Shown: in pieces, positions 51,909-60,813 of the stretch
Layout: each line of letters starts with the position of its first letter
Position numbering within the stretch: position 1 is the first letter of the stretch
DNA from: Bacteriovorax sp. PP10
GTDB lineage: Bacteria > Bdellovibrionota > Bacteriovoracia > Bacteriovoracales > Bacteriovoracaceae
Assembly: GCF_035013165.1 (NCBI RefSeq)
Contig: NZ_JAYGJQ010000002.1
Location: 186,001 to 250,000 of the forward strand
Direction: 5' to 3'
Length of the DNA: 64,000 nucleotides
Notes under the pieces: model-generated
The model's database searches: none
Told to the model about the DNA's origin: nothing
Seen by the model: only the letters and a program-made list of their open reading frames with translations
Program-made: the position numbers and the translations under genes

Positions 51909-52352
51909 ATGGGCAATTTACTAAGTTTAACGAGAAATGCAGTACTTACACTGTCTTTTATATTCGGGACACAGGCCTTTGCTGAGACGCCAAAAAACGA
52001 CGCACAGACGATTGAGGAAATGAACAAGTTCGCTGATGAGAGCGCAAAAATGAGAGAAACCCACATCCAGCAGATGCGTGAAGTCCATGTAAAACATATT
52101 AATGAAATGTATGACCGAAAACTTGCTCACAATAAAGAGATGACTCTTTTATGGAAGCAGATGAAGCCTGGAGATAAGAAGGCCAATAAGGAGCTGAAGT
52201 CACAAATTAAAGACAAACATAAAGCTTTTGATAAAGAAGACGAAGCTTTTAGAGATGATTTCAAAGAAAATGTCTTAAAGAAAAAGAATAAAGAATTTCG
52301 CGAGATTATGCATAATCGCATGAAAGAAATGAAAGAGAAGTATAAAGATTAA
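51909..52352 (+). CDS. Charged helical periplasmic protein, probable sigma target
   Basis: The 147-residue product has a signal peptide (SLTRNAVLTLSFIFGTQAFA-ET) and a mature part that is nearly all charged helix (MRETHIQQMREVHVKHINEMY, DKKANKELKSQIKDKHKAFDKEDEAF). The pattern of short amphipathic helices recalls periplasmic chaperones of the Spy/CpxP type, although no LTxxQ motif is present. GGAGG lies seven bases before ATG 51909. An ECF-type promoter immediately upstream, on the same palindrome as the sigma promoter, makes it the best candidate target of that sigma factor. Confidence 0.7.
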   Translation: MGNLLSLTRNAVLTLSFIFGTQAFAETPKNDAQTIEEMNKFADESAKMRETHIQQMREVHVKHINEMYDRKLAHNKEMTLLWKQMKPGDKKANKELKSQIKDKHKAFDKEDEAFRDDFKENVLKKKNKEFREIMHNRMKEMKEKYKD

Positions 52353-52432
52353 TTTTTGAAGAGAAGAGTCACGTCGTAATCTTCCATATTTGGGGATAAG
52401 AGACATGGGATTGTATTGAATAATACTTTTTC

Positions 52433-53458
52433 ATGAAACTTATCCCTGATTTATTTTACCCCTCATGTTTTACCTTACTCACAGCTCCCGTTGCTTCTGG
52501 AAAAACCAGAATGGTGGTGGAGTTCTATCGTGAGTCCGATTTCAAAATCATTTACCTTTCTCCGCTTCGGGCCCTCGCTAATGAGGTTTTTGCAAATTTG
52601 CAAAAAAATGAAGAGAAGAATGTTTTTCTAGCTGGTGGTGAACTTGCTCTGGATCAGTGTCTGGAGAAGTTTATGGCTGCCAGGAAGAGCTTTCTCGTCA
52701 CGACAGCAGAGCTGTTAAGTGAAGAGTTTATTGAAGAATTGTGTAATCAAGAGCAGAAAGTTCTTTTTGTAATTGATGAGTTCCATCTCTTTTATCATTG
52801 GGGCGAAGAATTTCGCCCCGTCTTACACGAACGTTTTTTAGCTATATTAAATTTCTATTTTCCTATTCTTGCGATCACCGCGACGATGGCCGAAGACGTA
52901 ATGACGAAGATGAAAAAAGACTTAAGTTATTATCAGGATTTTTGGATTCATCTGGATTATGGCAATCATCAGTTGCATCGCACTCCTGAGCGCATGCTTA
53001 GTTTTAAAGGACTCAAACCTCATTACATTCAAAAAGCATTCTGGAGAGAGATTCGTCAGAAAAAGGATTCTGAAATCTTTTTATATTTTTGTGCTTATCG
53101 AAGTCAGGTGGATGAGTTTGTTGATCGGGCACGCAGGCTTGGGTTTAAAGCTGTTGGGTGTGTTGGTGGAGAAGTTGAAAACTTTTTAGAAGCAGTGAAA
53201 GTGAGTGAAGGGAAGATTGATTGTATTTTTTCGACGACGACACTTAGTCATGGAGTGAATCTTCCGGAGATCAGGAAAGTTTTTATTGATTATGAAGTGA
53301 AGAATTATGACTTTTGGTTGCAGATGATTGGGCGTGGTGGGAGGCAAGGAAGTGAGTATCAGGTTTATACGACTGATTCGTTTCATACGACTTCGAAGGA
53401 TAGAATTAAGCATAAGGCAAAGATATTGTTAGGAGATTTTTTAGGGATCGAAATGTAA
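52433..53458 (+). CDS. Compact SF2 helicase-like ATPase
   Basis: The 341-residue protein carries superfamily 2 motifs: Walker A LTAPVASGKTRM (Lys24), motif Ia YLSPLRALANEVF, motif II DEFH (Asp115-His118), motif III ITATMAE, motif V STTTLSHGVNLP and motif VI IGRGGRQG. Domain 1 is about 1-190 and domain 2 about 200-330. It is close to the minimum size for a two-RecA-domain helicase and lacks accessory domains. It could unwind nucleic acid or move on it, but its partner is unknown. It precedes the broken BrnT/BrnA locus, and its stop lies in a 13-bp inverted repeat. Confidence 0.82.
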   Translation: MKLIPDLFYPSCFTLLTAPVASGKTRMVVEFYRESDFKIIYLSPLRALANEVFANLQKNEEKNVFLAGGELALDQCLEKFMAARKSFLVTTAELLSEEFIEELCNQEQKVLFVIDEFHLFYHWGEEFRPVLHERFLAILNFYFPILAITATMAEDVMTKMKKDLSYYQDFWIHLDYGNHQLHRTPERMLSFKGLKPHYIQKAFWREIRQKKDSEIFLYFCAYRSQVDEFVDRARRLGFKAVGCVGGEVENFLEAVKVSEGKIDCIFSTTTLSHGVNLPEIRKVFIDYEVKNYDFWLQMIGRGGRQGSEYQVYTTDSFHTTSKDRIKHKAKILLGDFLGIEM

Positions 53459-53479
53459 ATACATGTTGTATTTACATTT
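53451..53479. repeat. 13-bp perfect inverted repeat at the helicase/TA boundary
   Basis: AAATGTAAATACA (53451-53463) pairs exactly with TGTATTTACATTT (53467-53479) around TGT. It contains the helicase stop codon and is 25 bases before the BrnT start, followed by TTATTC. It could be an autoregulatory operator of the toxin-antitoxin locus or a weak AT-rich terminator. Confidence 0.5.
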
Positions 53480-53503
53480 TTATTCATTAAGGGTAAGTTG
53501 AAT

Positions 53504-53774
53504 ATGAAGATTTCAAGTTTTGAATGGGATCCGAAAAATATCGACTGCGATGATTGAAGATTTTTTTATAAATTACTATTTTAAAATTCTAAATGATCAT
53601 AAGCATAGTTTTATAGAATCTCGTTTTATTGCTTTTGGTAAATACAGAGATCGTGACTTATTTATTGCATTTACCTTCAGGGCCAATTCAGGAATATTGA
53701 AAATTAGAATTATTTCTGCCCGATATGTGCATGCGAAAGAAGTGAGGAGACTTTATGAAGAAAACAACAACTAA
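53504..53774 (+). pseudogene. brnT: BrnT-type toxin gene, frameshifted
   Basis: An ATG at 53504 (AAGGG upstream) opens MKISSFEWDPKNIDCDD, the start of a BrnT RelE-like ribonuclease (family pattern FEWDxxKxxxNxxKHG), then stops at TGA 53555. From about 53550 the rest of the toxin is readable in another frame: MIEDFFINYYFKILNDHKHSFIESRFIAFGKY..IRIISARYVHAKEVRRLYEE. The KHG segment expected between DPKNI and the helix is missing, so a small deletion plus a frameshift have removed the toxin's N-terminal catalytic region. The antitoxin gene follows intact, overlapping by 20 bases. The toxin is probably inactive unless an alternative start makes a partial protein. Confidence 0.7.
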
Positions 53775-54072
53775 GAAAAAAGCTACGAAAGTAGCAAAAA
53801 AAGTTGTGGCAAAAAAAAAATTAAGGCCCCTTGATTTGAGTGGAGATGATCCTCTTGATCAAGATTTTTCAGATGTTGATTTTGGTGGAAAGTGGATGAC
53901 GTTTAGTGATCTATTTGAGTTTGAACCTAAAAATAAGACTATTACACTTAGGGTTCCTGAATCAATGTTGGAAAGTCTAAAAACGATTGCAAACAAAGAA
54001 AAAACTGACTATCAAAAATTAATAAGAGAAGCTTTAGCAGAGTTAATATCGAAAAGGTTAAAAGCAGCATAA
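53755..54072 (+). CDS. brnA: BrnA-type antitoxin (ribbon-helix-helix)
   Basis: The 105-residue protein has a lysine-rich N-terminus (TKKKATKVAKKVVAKKK) and a C-terminal ribbon-helix-helix DNA-binding segment, KTITLRVPESMLESLKTIANKEKTDYQKLIREALAELI. BrnA antitoxins bind their toxin and their own operator in this way. A GAGGAG ribosome binding site lies at the right distance. The start overlaps the end of the brnT coding sequence by 20 bases, the typical toxin-before-antitoxin order for brnTA. It is directly followed by recO without a gap. Confidence 0.75.
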   Translation: MKKTTTKKKATKVAKKVVAKKKLRPLDLSGDDPLDQDFSDVDFGGKWMTFSDLFEFEPKNKTITLRVPESMLESLKTIANKEKTDYQKLIREALAELISKRLKAA

Positions 54073-54864
54073 ATGCAAACCAAAGTAGAAGGCATCGTCC
54101 TATCCAAAATTCCCTACGATGAACGGCACATCATCGCTCATCTGCTTCTTCGCACTGGAAGAAAGATTTCTGTCGTCTTCTACGGTGGACGTGGCGGTGG
54201 GAAAAAACAAAAGTCCTCAATCATTGAATTAGGATTCATGCTTTCGGTTGAACTTTCTCAAGCTAAAACCAACACTGAAATTTACCACGCTAAAGAATGG
54301 AATATGGTCTGGCATCACGACATGATCAGAAACAATCACAGCGCTTTTTATTTAATGTGCTTCTTTCTTGAAGTGATTAACAAAATTGCGCCAACTGAAA
54401 ATCTTCACGACGTTCACGAAGAAAATACTGAGATGGTAGGACTATTCACCTCGCTTAGTAATGCTCTTGTGCATCTGGAGCGCTCACTTAAAGAAAAATC
54501 ATTTTACAGTCACTCGCATTCTGTCGTTTTCCTGACAAAGACTCTGCTTCATTTGGGAGTTTTCCCTGAAAGAGAGCATTGCACGCTTTGCGGAATAGAG
54601 CTTCAGGGGTTCAATGATATGTATTTGATTCCGGAGGAAGGAGGATTTGCCTGCCCACCATGCGTAAACCAAAACAAATCCTACTCGGTTCAGTCGGGAC
54701 GCGAGTTATGGGAGCTTGTTGGCCACATAGCGCACACAAAGTATTCGGAACTTGGATCCCTCAAGCTGGAATACAAATCACTTCCTAGAATGCTCTTTCA
54801 TTATTTTTGCTTTCAGTTTCACTTCGAAGAAAAAGATTTTAAGACCGCTTCTATGGTATTTTAA
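54073..54864 (+). CDS. recO: DNA repair protein RecO
   Basis: RecO works with RecR and RecF to load RecA onto single-stranded DNA. The 263-residue protein has the N-terminal OB-fold (VEGIVLSKIPYDERHIIAHLLLRTGRKISVVFYGGRGGGKK) and a C-terminal four-cysteine zinc finger (CTLCGIEL ... ACPPC). It follows brnA with no spacer and precedes the MsbA-like transporter by 23 bases, all in one direction. Confidence 0.93.
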   Translation: MQTKVEGIVLSKIPYDERHIIAHLLLRTGRKISVVFYGGRGGGKKQKSSIIELGFMLSVELSQAKTNTEIYHAKEWNMVWHHDMIRNNHSAFYLMCFFLEVINKIAPTENLHDVHEENTEMVGLFTSLSNALVHLERSLKEKSFYSHSHSVVFLTKTLLHLGVFPEREHCTLCGIELQGFNDMYLIPEEGGFACPPCVNQNKSYSVQSGRELWELVGHIAHTKYSELGSLKLEYKSLPRMLFHYFCFQFHFEEKDFKTASMVF

Positions 54865-54887
54865 CGCCCGTCCTGCTAATGTAGGGC

Positions 54888-56603
54888 ATGATTAAAAAAC
54901 TTGTTAAACAGCTTTGGCCGTATCTTAAACCTTATAAGAAAATGGCGATTGCTTCATTCTTATTATCATTCGTACTTGCTGCTCTTGCCGGAGCTCAGGT
55001 TAAATTAGTTAAACCTATTTTTGATAAAGGTCTAAGCGGTGACTCTTCGTTAAACGAAGTACTGACACTTGCAGGACTACTTTTATTTGTAGGGATTTTA
55101 AATTTTCCGACAAGATATTATCATTTCTACTGGATGAGATTTGTTGGCGAAAAAATGAACTCGGATATGCGAGCGAGACTTTTTGCTAAACTTCAAAGAC
55201 TGCCAACTTCTTTTTACAATCAAAATAAACAAGGGCGCATGCTCTCGACAATTTTGAACGACGCTGAGATTTTTGCTCAATCGTTTAGAGCTATCGTTGA
55301 TATTATCAGAGAGCCGGTAAAGGCCCTGGTGTACCTTGGACTTGCAATCTACAGTGACTGGCAACTGACTCTAGTTATCTTAGTTGTTGGGCCGTTGTTT
55401 GTTATTATCTTCCAGGTAAGTGGGAAAAAAGTTAAAGCAAACCAATCTGAAGTTCAGGAAGGCCGTGCTGAATTAACTCACAATCTAAGTGAAGGTTTAT
55501 CTGCTCACAAAGTAACGAAGGCGTTTAACCTTCAAGAATTTGTTATGAGTCGTTTTATCAGATCACAAAATTATTATTTCGATTATACGATGAGAACATC
55601 GAAAGTTGAAGAGATTGCCCATCCATTCGTTGAACTTGTGGGAGCGATTGCTTTTTCTTGTGTGATTGTTTTTGCTTACTTCAGAATTAAATCAGGAGCG
55701 ATGACGATCGGGGATTTCATTCAGTTCGTAGCAGCTCTTGCTCTACTTATGGATCCAATCAGAAAGTATTCTCAGGCCAATGTAAAACTTGGACAAGGAC
55801 TAGCTGCTGCTGATCGTATCAATCAAATTTTAGATCTTGATGAAGAAGTTGATCGTGGAACTTATGAAGTGAAACACTTTGAATCTGAAATCGTAGTTAA
55901 AGATGTAACGTTTAGTTATGGTGAAGGCGAAGTTCTAAAAAACCTAAGTCTCTCAGTGAAAAAAGGACAGAAGATCGCGCTTGTTGGTTTATCTGGGTCT
56001 GGAAAATCGACGCTGATAAATCTTCTTTTAGGGTTATACCCAATTGATAATGGTTCAATCACAATCGACGGAAGAAAGCTTTCTGAAATTGAATTGAAGC
56101 CGCTTAGAAAGCTCTTTGGACTTGTGTCTCAAGATGTTTTTTTATTCCACGATACTATTAGATCCAACCTGACTATCGGTGGATTGTTTACAGATGAACA
56201 AATTAGAAAAGCGCTGGAAGTTTCTTATGCTTCTGAGTTCGTTGATAAACTTCCAAATGGGCTTGAAACGGTGATTGGCGACAGGGGAGCGAAGCTTTCT
56301 GGTGGTCAGCAGCAACGCCTGACGATTGCCCGCGCATTCTTACAGAATACGGATATCCTGCTTTTTGATGAAGCGACGAGTGCTCTTGATAATGAATCTG
56401 AAAAAGTTGTTCAGCGCGCCCTTGAGGCCATTGCTGGGAATAAAACTGTTATCGCTGTAGCGCACAGACTTTCGACTGTTCAGGATTACGATAGAATCTT
56501 CGTTTTAAAAGACGGCCGTTTAGTCGAAGAAGGGCCGCACGCTGAGCTAATCGCGAAAAATGGCGAGTATAAAAAACTTTATGAGCTTTCTTTAAAGGCC
56601 TAG
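54888..56603 (+). CDS. msbA: MsbA-like lipid A/lipid ABC exporter
   Basis: The 571-residue half-transporter has six N-terminal transmembrane helices (about 15-320) with type IV exporter loops, then an ATPase domain: Walker A GLSGSGKSTL, Q loop SQDVF, signature LSGGQQQR, Walker B LLFDEATS and H loop AVAHR. The plan and length match MsbA, which flips lipid A-core across the inner membrane. The presence of lipopolysaccharide-core glycosyltransferases and an Lpt permease elsewhere in the window is consistent. It could also export another lipid. A GTAGGGC site precedes the ATG. Confidence 0.88.
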   Translation: MIKKLVKQLWPYLKPYKKMAIASFLLSFVLAALAGAQVKLVKPIFDKGLSGDSSLNEVLTLAGLLLFVGILNFPTRYYHFYWMRFVGEKMNSDMRARLFAKLQRLPTSFYNQNKQGRMLSTILNDAEIFAQSFRAIVDIIREPVKALVYLGLAIYSDWQLTLVILVVGPLFVIIFQVSGKKVKANQSEVQEGRAELTHNLSEGLSAHKVTKAFNLQEFVMSRFIRSQNYYFDYTMRTSKVEEIAHPFVELVGAIAFSCVIVFAYFRIKSGAMTIGDFIQFVAALALLMDPIRKYSQANVKLGQGLAAADRINQILDLDEEVDRGTYEVKHFESEIVVKDVTFSYGEGEVLKNLSLSVKKGQKIALVGLSGSGKSTLINLLLGLYPIDNGSITIDGRKLSEIELKPLRKLFGLVSQDVFLFHDTIRSNLTIGGLFTDEQIRKALEVSYASEFVDKLPNGLETVIGDRGAKLSGGQQQRLTIARAFLQNTDILLFDEATSALDNESEKVVQRALEAIAGNKTVIAVAHRLSTVQDYDRIFVLKDGRLVEEGPHAELIAKNGEYKKLYELSLKA

Positions 56604-56740
56604 GCCTTCCATTGGATACCGCTCGGTGTTATCTGGGGCGGTATTCCAGTCATTTAAATCAAAAATTTTAATTACAAATACCCAGCTAAAAAGTAATCTT
56701 TTAGAGACAAATTTTCATATATATAGCCTGGAGAATTAGC

Positions 56741-58066
56741 GTGTCTAATGAAAGCAATTTAAAATCAATGAGTGACTTAGTGGCCCTGTGTAAGCAGCGT
56801 GGATTTGTTTTTCAATCATCAGAAATTTATGGTGGATTGAATTCATGTTGGGATATGGGACCGTATGGAGTTGAGTTAAAAAATAACTTAAAAGCTCGCT
56901 GGTGGAAATCGATGACTCTACGTCAAGACGTAGTAGGTATCGATGCTTCAATTCTTATGCACCCAACAGTTTGGAAAGCTTCTGGTCACGTTGACGGATT
57001 TTCTGATCCAATGGTCGACTGTAAAGTTTGTAAAGAAAGATTCAGAGCAGACAATATCGATATGACGAAACCATGCCCTAAGTGTGGATCAAAAGAATCA
57101 TACACAGATGTACGCCAATTCAATTTGATGTTTAAAACTCAAATGGGAGCAATGGAAGATACTTCTTCAATGGTTTATTTAAGACCAGAAACAGCTCAAG
57201 GGATTTTCGTAAACTTCTTAAACGTTCAAACAACGATGAGAAAAAAATTACCATTTGGTATCGCTCAAATCGGTAAAGCATTCAGAAATGAAATCACTCC
57301 AGGTAACTTCATTTTCAGAACTCGCGAGTTCGAACAAATGGAAATGCAATATTTCGTAAAACCAGGAACTCAAAAAGAGTCGATGGAGCAATGGAAAGAA
57401 ACACGTTGGAAATGGCACGTTGAAAATGGTCTGCGCGCTGAAAAAATTAAGTGGGCACCACATGGACCAGATTCATTAGCTCACTACGCTGACGCTGCTA
57501 CAGATATCGAATATGAATTCCCAATGGGATGGGGAGAGATGGAAGGGATTCACTCTCGTACAGACTTCGACTTAAAACAACACCAGGAATTCTCTGGTAA
57601 AAATATGAACTATGTTGACCAGGTTAATAACGAAAAATATCTTCCATACGTAATTGAAACTTCAGTTGGTGCAGACAGATGTTTACTAGCTATTCTTTGT
57701 GATGCTTACAGATTAGAAAATGCAGGGGATCCAGATAAAGAAAGATCGGTAATGAAGTTCCACCCGGCACTTGCTCCGATCAAAACTGCGATCATGCCGC
57801 TTTCTAAAAAATCTGAACTTGAAGAAGTTTCAAATAAATTATTTGAAGATGTAAGTGCTAACTACAAATCAGAATACGATGTAGCTGGATCAATCGGAAA
57901 ACGTTACAGACGTCAGGATGAGATCGGAACTCCTTATTGTATTACTGTAGACTTCGATACATTAAACGATCATGCAGTCACAATCAGAAGCCGCGATACA
58001 ATGACTCAAGAGAGAATTGGTATTGCTAACGTACAAAATTATTTAAAAGATAAATTTAAATTTTAA
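56741..58066 (+). CDS. glyS: Glycyl-tRNA synthetase, homodimeric class II type
   Basis: The enzyme charges glycine to its tRNA. This is the single-chain alpha2 type found in archaea, eukaryotes and several bacterial lineages, not the alpha2beta2 type. The 441 residues show the class II motifs ([47 protein letters not shown], and the C-terminal anticodon-binding domain from about 325). A four-cysteine zinc-binding insert (CKVCKERF...CPKCGS) lies near residues 95-120. The start is GTG 56741, with GGAG upstream. It is followed by ppdK after 28 bases. Confidence 0.96.
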   Translation: MSNESNLKSMSDLVALCKQRGFVFQSSEIYGGLNSCWDMGPYGVELKNNLKARWWKSMTLRQDVVGIDASILMHPTVWKASGHVDGFSDPMVDCKVCKERFRADNIDMTKPCPKCGSKESYTDVRQFNLMFKTQMGAMEDTSSMVYLRPETAQGIFVNFLNVQTTMRKKLPFGIAQIGKAFRNEITPGNFIFRTREFEQMEMQYFVKPGTQKESMEQWKETRWKWHVENGLRAEKIKWAPHGPDSLAHYADAATDIEYEFPMGWGEMEGIHSRTDFDLKQHQEFSGKNMNYVDQVNNEKYLPYVIETSVGADRCLLAILCDAYRLENAGDPDKERSVMKFHPALAPIKTAIMPLSKKSELEEVSNKLFEDVSANYKSEYDVAGSIGKRYRRQDEIGTPYCITVDFDTLNDHAVTIRSRDTMTQERIGIANVQNYLKDKFKF

Positions 58067-58094
58067 TTTGGCCTTAATTAACCGAGGTGTATAA

Positions 58095-60761
58095 ATGACA
58101 AAGCAATGGGTGTATCTCTTCAGCGCAGAAAAGACAGAAGGGAACAAAGACATGAAGGATCTTCTTGGTGGAAAAGGTGCAAACCTTGCCGAGATGTGTT
58201 CGCTAAAACTATCAGTGCCGCCAGGATTTACTGTAACGACTGAAGCTTGTTTGGACTATGAGAAGAACAAGAAAAGCATCAACCAGGACGTAAGAGCGCA
58301 AGTTCTTAAATCAATCACTGAAGTTGAAGCGATGACTGGAAAGAAGTTTGGTGACAATGCCAATCCACTTCTATTTTCTGTTAGATCAGGTGCTCGTGCT
58401 TCAATGCCGGGGATGATGGATACAGTTTTAAACCTTGGTCTTAACGATCAATCAGTTTTAGGTTTAGCAAAATTAACAAACAACGACCGCTTTGCATGGG
58501 ACTCATATAGAAGATTCATTCAAATGTACGCAAACGTTGTTATGGATTTCAACGTTTCTCTTCTTGAAGCAACTCTTGAAGATTTAAAAGAAGCACGTGG
58601 AGTTCATGAAGATACTCAATTATCAGCAGCTGATTTAAGAGAACTGGTAACAGTATTCAAGAGAATTATTCTCGAAGAATCAGGTGAGTCTTTCCCAACT
58701 GATCCAATGGAGCAATTGTGGTTAGCAGTGTCTGCAGTATTTAATTCTTGGGGAAATCCAAGAGCTGTTAAGTACCGTGAGATTTACGATATCCCTCATA
58801 GCTGGGGAACAGCAGTAAACGTTCAATCAATGGTTTTTGGTAACATGGGTGAGGACTGCGCGACTGGTGTATGTTTTACTCGTGACCCATCAACTGGAGA
58901 GAGAAAATTCTTCGGTGAGTATTTAATCAATGCTCAAGGTGAAGACGTTGTTGCGGGAATCAGAACTCCTCAACCAATTAACGATTTCTCAAAGAACGAT
59001 TCAAACAAACACTTCAAGACTCTTGAAGAAGCAATGCCAGCAGCGTTCGCGGACCTGACGACAGTTTATAAAAAACTGGAAGCTCACTACAAAGACATGC
59101 AGGATATTGAGTTCACAATTGAAAATAAAAAACTTTATATTCTTCAAACAAGAAACGGAAAGAGAACTGCAGCAGCTGGAATCAAGATTGCCGTTGACCT
59201 GGTTTCAGAAGGGATTCTTTCAAAACAAGAAGCACTTCTAAGAGTTGGTCCTGAAGATTTAAACCAACTTCTTCACCCTAGATTAGATCCAAAAGCAGTT
59301 AAGAAAATTATCGCTAAAGGTCTTCCAGCATCTCCAGGTGCTGGCGGTGGTATGATTGCTTTTACAAGTGAGCATGCTCATGCAATGAACGAAGAAGGAA
59401 AGAAAGTTATTCTGGTTCGCCAGGAAACTTCTCCAGAAGACATTGCCGGAATGGTCGCTTCTCAAGGTATTTTAACAGCTCGAGGAGGGATGACTTCTCA
59501 CGCAGCGGTTGTTGCTCGCGGAATGGGGAAACCTTGTGTTGCTGGTTGTTCTGCTCTTATGGTGGATGCAAAAGCTGGTACATTAACTGTTGGTGGAAAA
59601 GTTTATAAAGAAGGTGACTTCCTTACAATCGACGGTGGAACAGGTGAAGTTATTGAAGGACTAGTTCCAACAATCGATGCTGCTATCACTGACGACTTTG
59701 CAACTTTCATGAAGTGGTCTGATGAATTCAGAAAGCTTGGTGTAAGAACAAATGCTGATTCTCCTGAAGATGCTAAAGTGGCCATTAAGTTTGGCGCTGA
59801 AGGTATTGGTCTGACTCGTACAGAACATATGTTCTTTGAAAAAGATAGAATCCTTGCTGTTCGTGAAATGATTTTTGCTAACACTGTCACTGATAGAGAA
59901 AAAGCACTGGCGAAAATTCTTCCTTTCCAGAGAGAAGATTTCGTTGGAATTTTTACGGTATTAAATAATCTTCCAGTAAATATTCGTCTTTTAGATCCAC
60001 CTCTTCACGAGTTTCTTCCTCATTCTGAAGAAGATAAAAAAGAACTTGCTACAAGTCTTGGATTAGATCTTAAAGCAATTGAAAATCGTGGAGAGCAACT
60101 TCATGAGTTCAACCCAATGCTTGGACACAGAGGATGCCGTCTTGGTGTAACGTTCCCTGAGATTTATCGCATGCAAGTTCAAGCGATCATCGAAGCTGCA
60201 CTGATCTGTGCTGATAAAGGAATCAATGTTTACCCTGAGATCATGATCCCTCTTGTGGCAGTTGAAGGTGAATTAAGTCTTCTTAAATCAGAAGCAATCG
60301 CTGAGATTGAAAGAGTGTTTAAAGAAAAAGGTAAAAAAGTAAAATACAAAATCGGAACAATGATCGAGCTTCCAAGAGCTGCCATCATGGGTGGATCAAT
60401 TGCAAAACATGCAGAGTTCTTCTCTTTTGGTACAAACGATCTAACTCAAACAACGTTTGGTTTATCTCGTGATGATGCTGGAAAGTTCTTACCTGAATAC
60501 GTTAGTAAAGGTCTGGTTCCAAATGATCCATTCGTTTCTATCGATCAGGAAGGTGTAGGTTTCTTAATGAGACATGCAGTAACTGAAGGGCGCAAAGCTA
60601 ATCCTGATATGCACTTTGGGATTTGCGGAGAGCATGGTGGAGAGCCGAAATCGATTGAGTTCTGTCATAAGATTGGACTTGATTACGTTTCTTGCTCGCC
60701 TTATCGTGTGCCTATCGCAAGATTGGCAGCAGCTCAGGCAGCGATTAGAAATACAAAATAA
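58095..60761 (+). CDS. ppdK: Pyruvate, phosphate dikinase PpdK
   Basis: PpdK interconverts pyruvate, ATP and phosphate with phosphoenolpyruvate, AMP and pyrophosphate. The 888-residue length is typical. The N-terminal ATP-grasp domain (about 1-340) begins LLGGKGANLAEMCSL and contains SVRSGARASMPGMMDTVLN; the swinging phosphohistidine domain has His469 in GMTSHAAVVARGMGKP; and the C-terminal PEP-binding barrel has Cys844 in GICGEHGGEP. It may serve gluconeogenesis or pyrophosphate use when growing on amino acids. A GAGGTG site precedes the ATG; it shares a transcription unit with glyS. Confidence 0.97.
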   Translation: MTKQWVYLFSAEKTEGNKDMKDLLGGKGANLAEMCSLKLSVPPGFTVTTEACLDYEKNKKSINQDVRAQVLKSITEVEAMTGKKFGDNANPLLFSVRSGARASMPGMMDTVLNLGLNDQSVLGLAKLTNNDRFAWDSYRRFIQMYANVVMDFNVSLLEATLEDLKEARGVHEDTQLSAADLRELVTVFKRIILEESGESFPTDPMEQLWLAVSAVFNSWGNPRAVKYREIYDIPHSWGTAVNVQSMVFGNMGEDCATGVCFTRDPSTGERKFFGEYLINAQGEDVVAGIRTPQPINDFSKNDSNKHFKTLEEAMPAAFADLTTVYKKLEAHYKDMQDIEFTIENKKLYILQTRNGKRTAAAGIKIAVDLVSEGILSKQEALLRVGPEDLNQLLHPRLDPKAVKKIIAKGLPASPGAGGGMIAFTSEHAHAMNEEGKKVILVRQETSPEDIAGMVASQGILTARGGMTSHAAVVARGMGKPCVAGCSALMVDAKAGTLTVGGKVYKEGDFLTIDGGTGEVIEGLVPTIDAAITDDFATFMKWSDEFRKLGVRTNADSPEDAKVAIKFGAEGIGLTRTEHMFFEKDRILAVREMIFANTVTDREKALAKILPFQREDFVGIFTVLNNLPVNIRLLDPPLHEFLPHSEEDKKELATSLGLDLKAIENRGEQLHEFNPMLGHRGCRLGVTFPEIYRMQVQAIIEAALICADKGINVYPEIMIPLVAVEGELSLLKSEAIAEIERVFKEKGKKVKYKIGTMIELPRAAIMGGSIAKHAEFFSFGTNDLTQTTFGLSRDDAGKFLPEYVSKGLVPNDPFVSIDQEGVGFLMRHAVTEGRKANPDMHFGICGEHGGEPKSIEFCHKIGLDYVSCSPYRVPIARLAAAQAAIRNTK

Positions 60762-60773
60762 TTAGTAAGCACT

Positions 60774-60801
60774 AAGGGCCAGTGATGGCCCTTTGCTTTT
60801 T
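60774..60801 (+). terminator. Intrinsic terminator after ppdK
   Basis: AAGGGCC (60774-60780) pairs with GGCCCTT (60787-60793), followed by TGCTTTTTAG. It lies directly before the ribosome binding site of the next gene, so some readthrough may be needed for its expression. Confidence 0.75.
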
Positions 60802-60813
60802 AGGGAGGATTTT

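Noticed and set aside
51793-52066. Longer sigma factor start at 52066.
   Set aside because: The extension overlaps the divergent gene and its promoter and carries no sigma homology; the ECF promoter places the transcript start near 51814.
53504-53560. Programmed frameshift producing a whole BrnT protein.
   Set aside because: No slippery heptamer or downstream structure is evident and part of the conserved toxin sequence is missing altogether, so a mutation is more likely.
56604-56740. Possible T-box riboswitch before glyS (stem around GGATACCGC and GCGGTATTCC).
   Set aside because: The stem has a bulge, the invariant T-box sequence is not present, and no terminator/antiterminator pair follows. 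T-box control of glyS is also not expected in this group.
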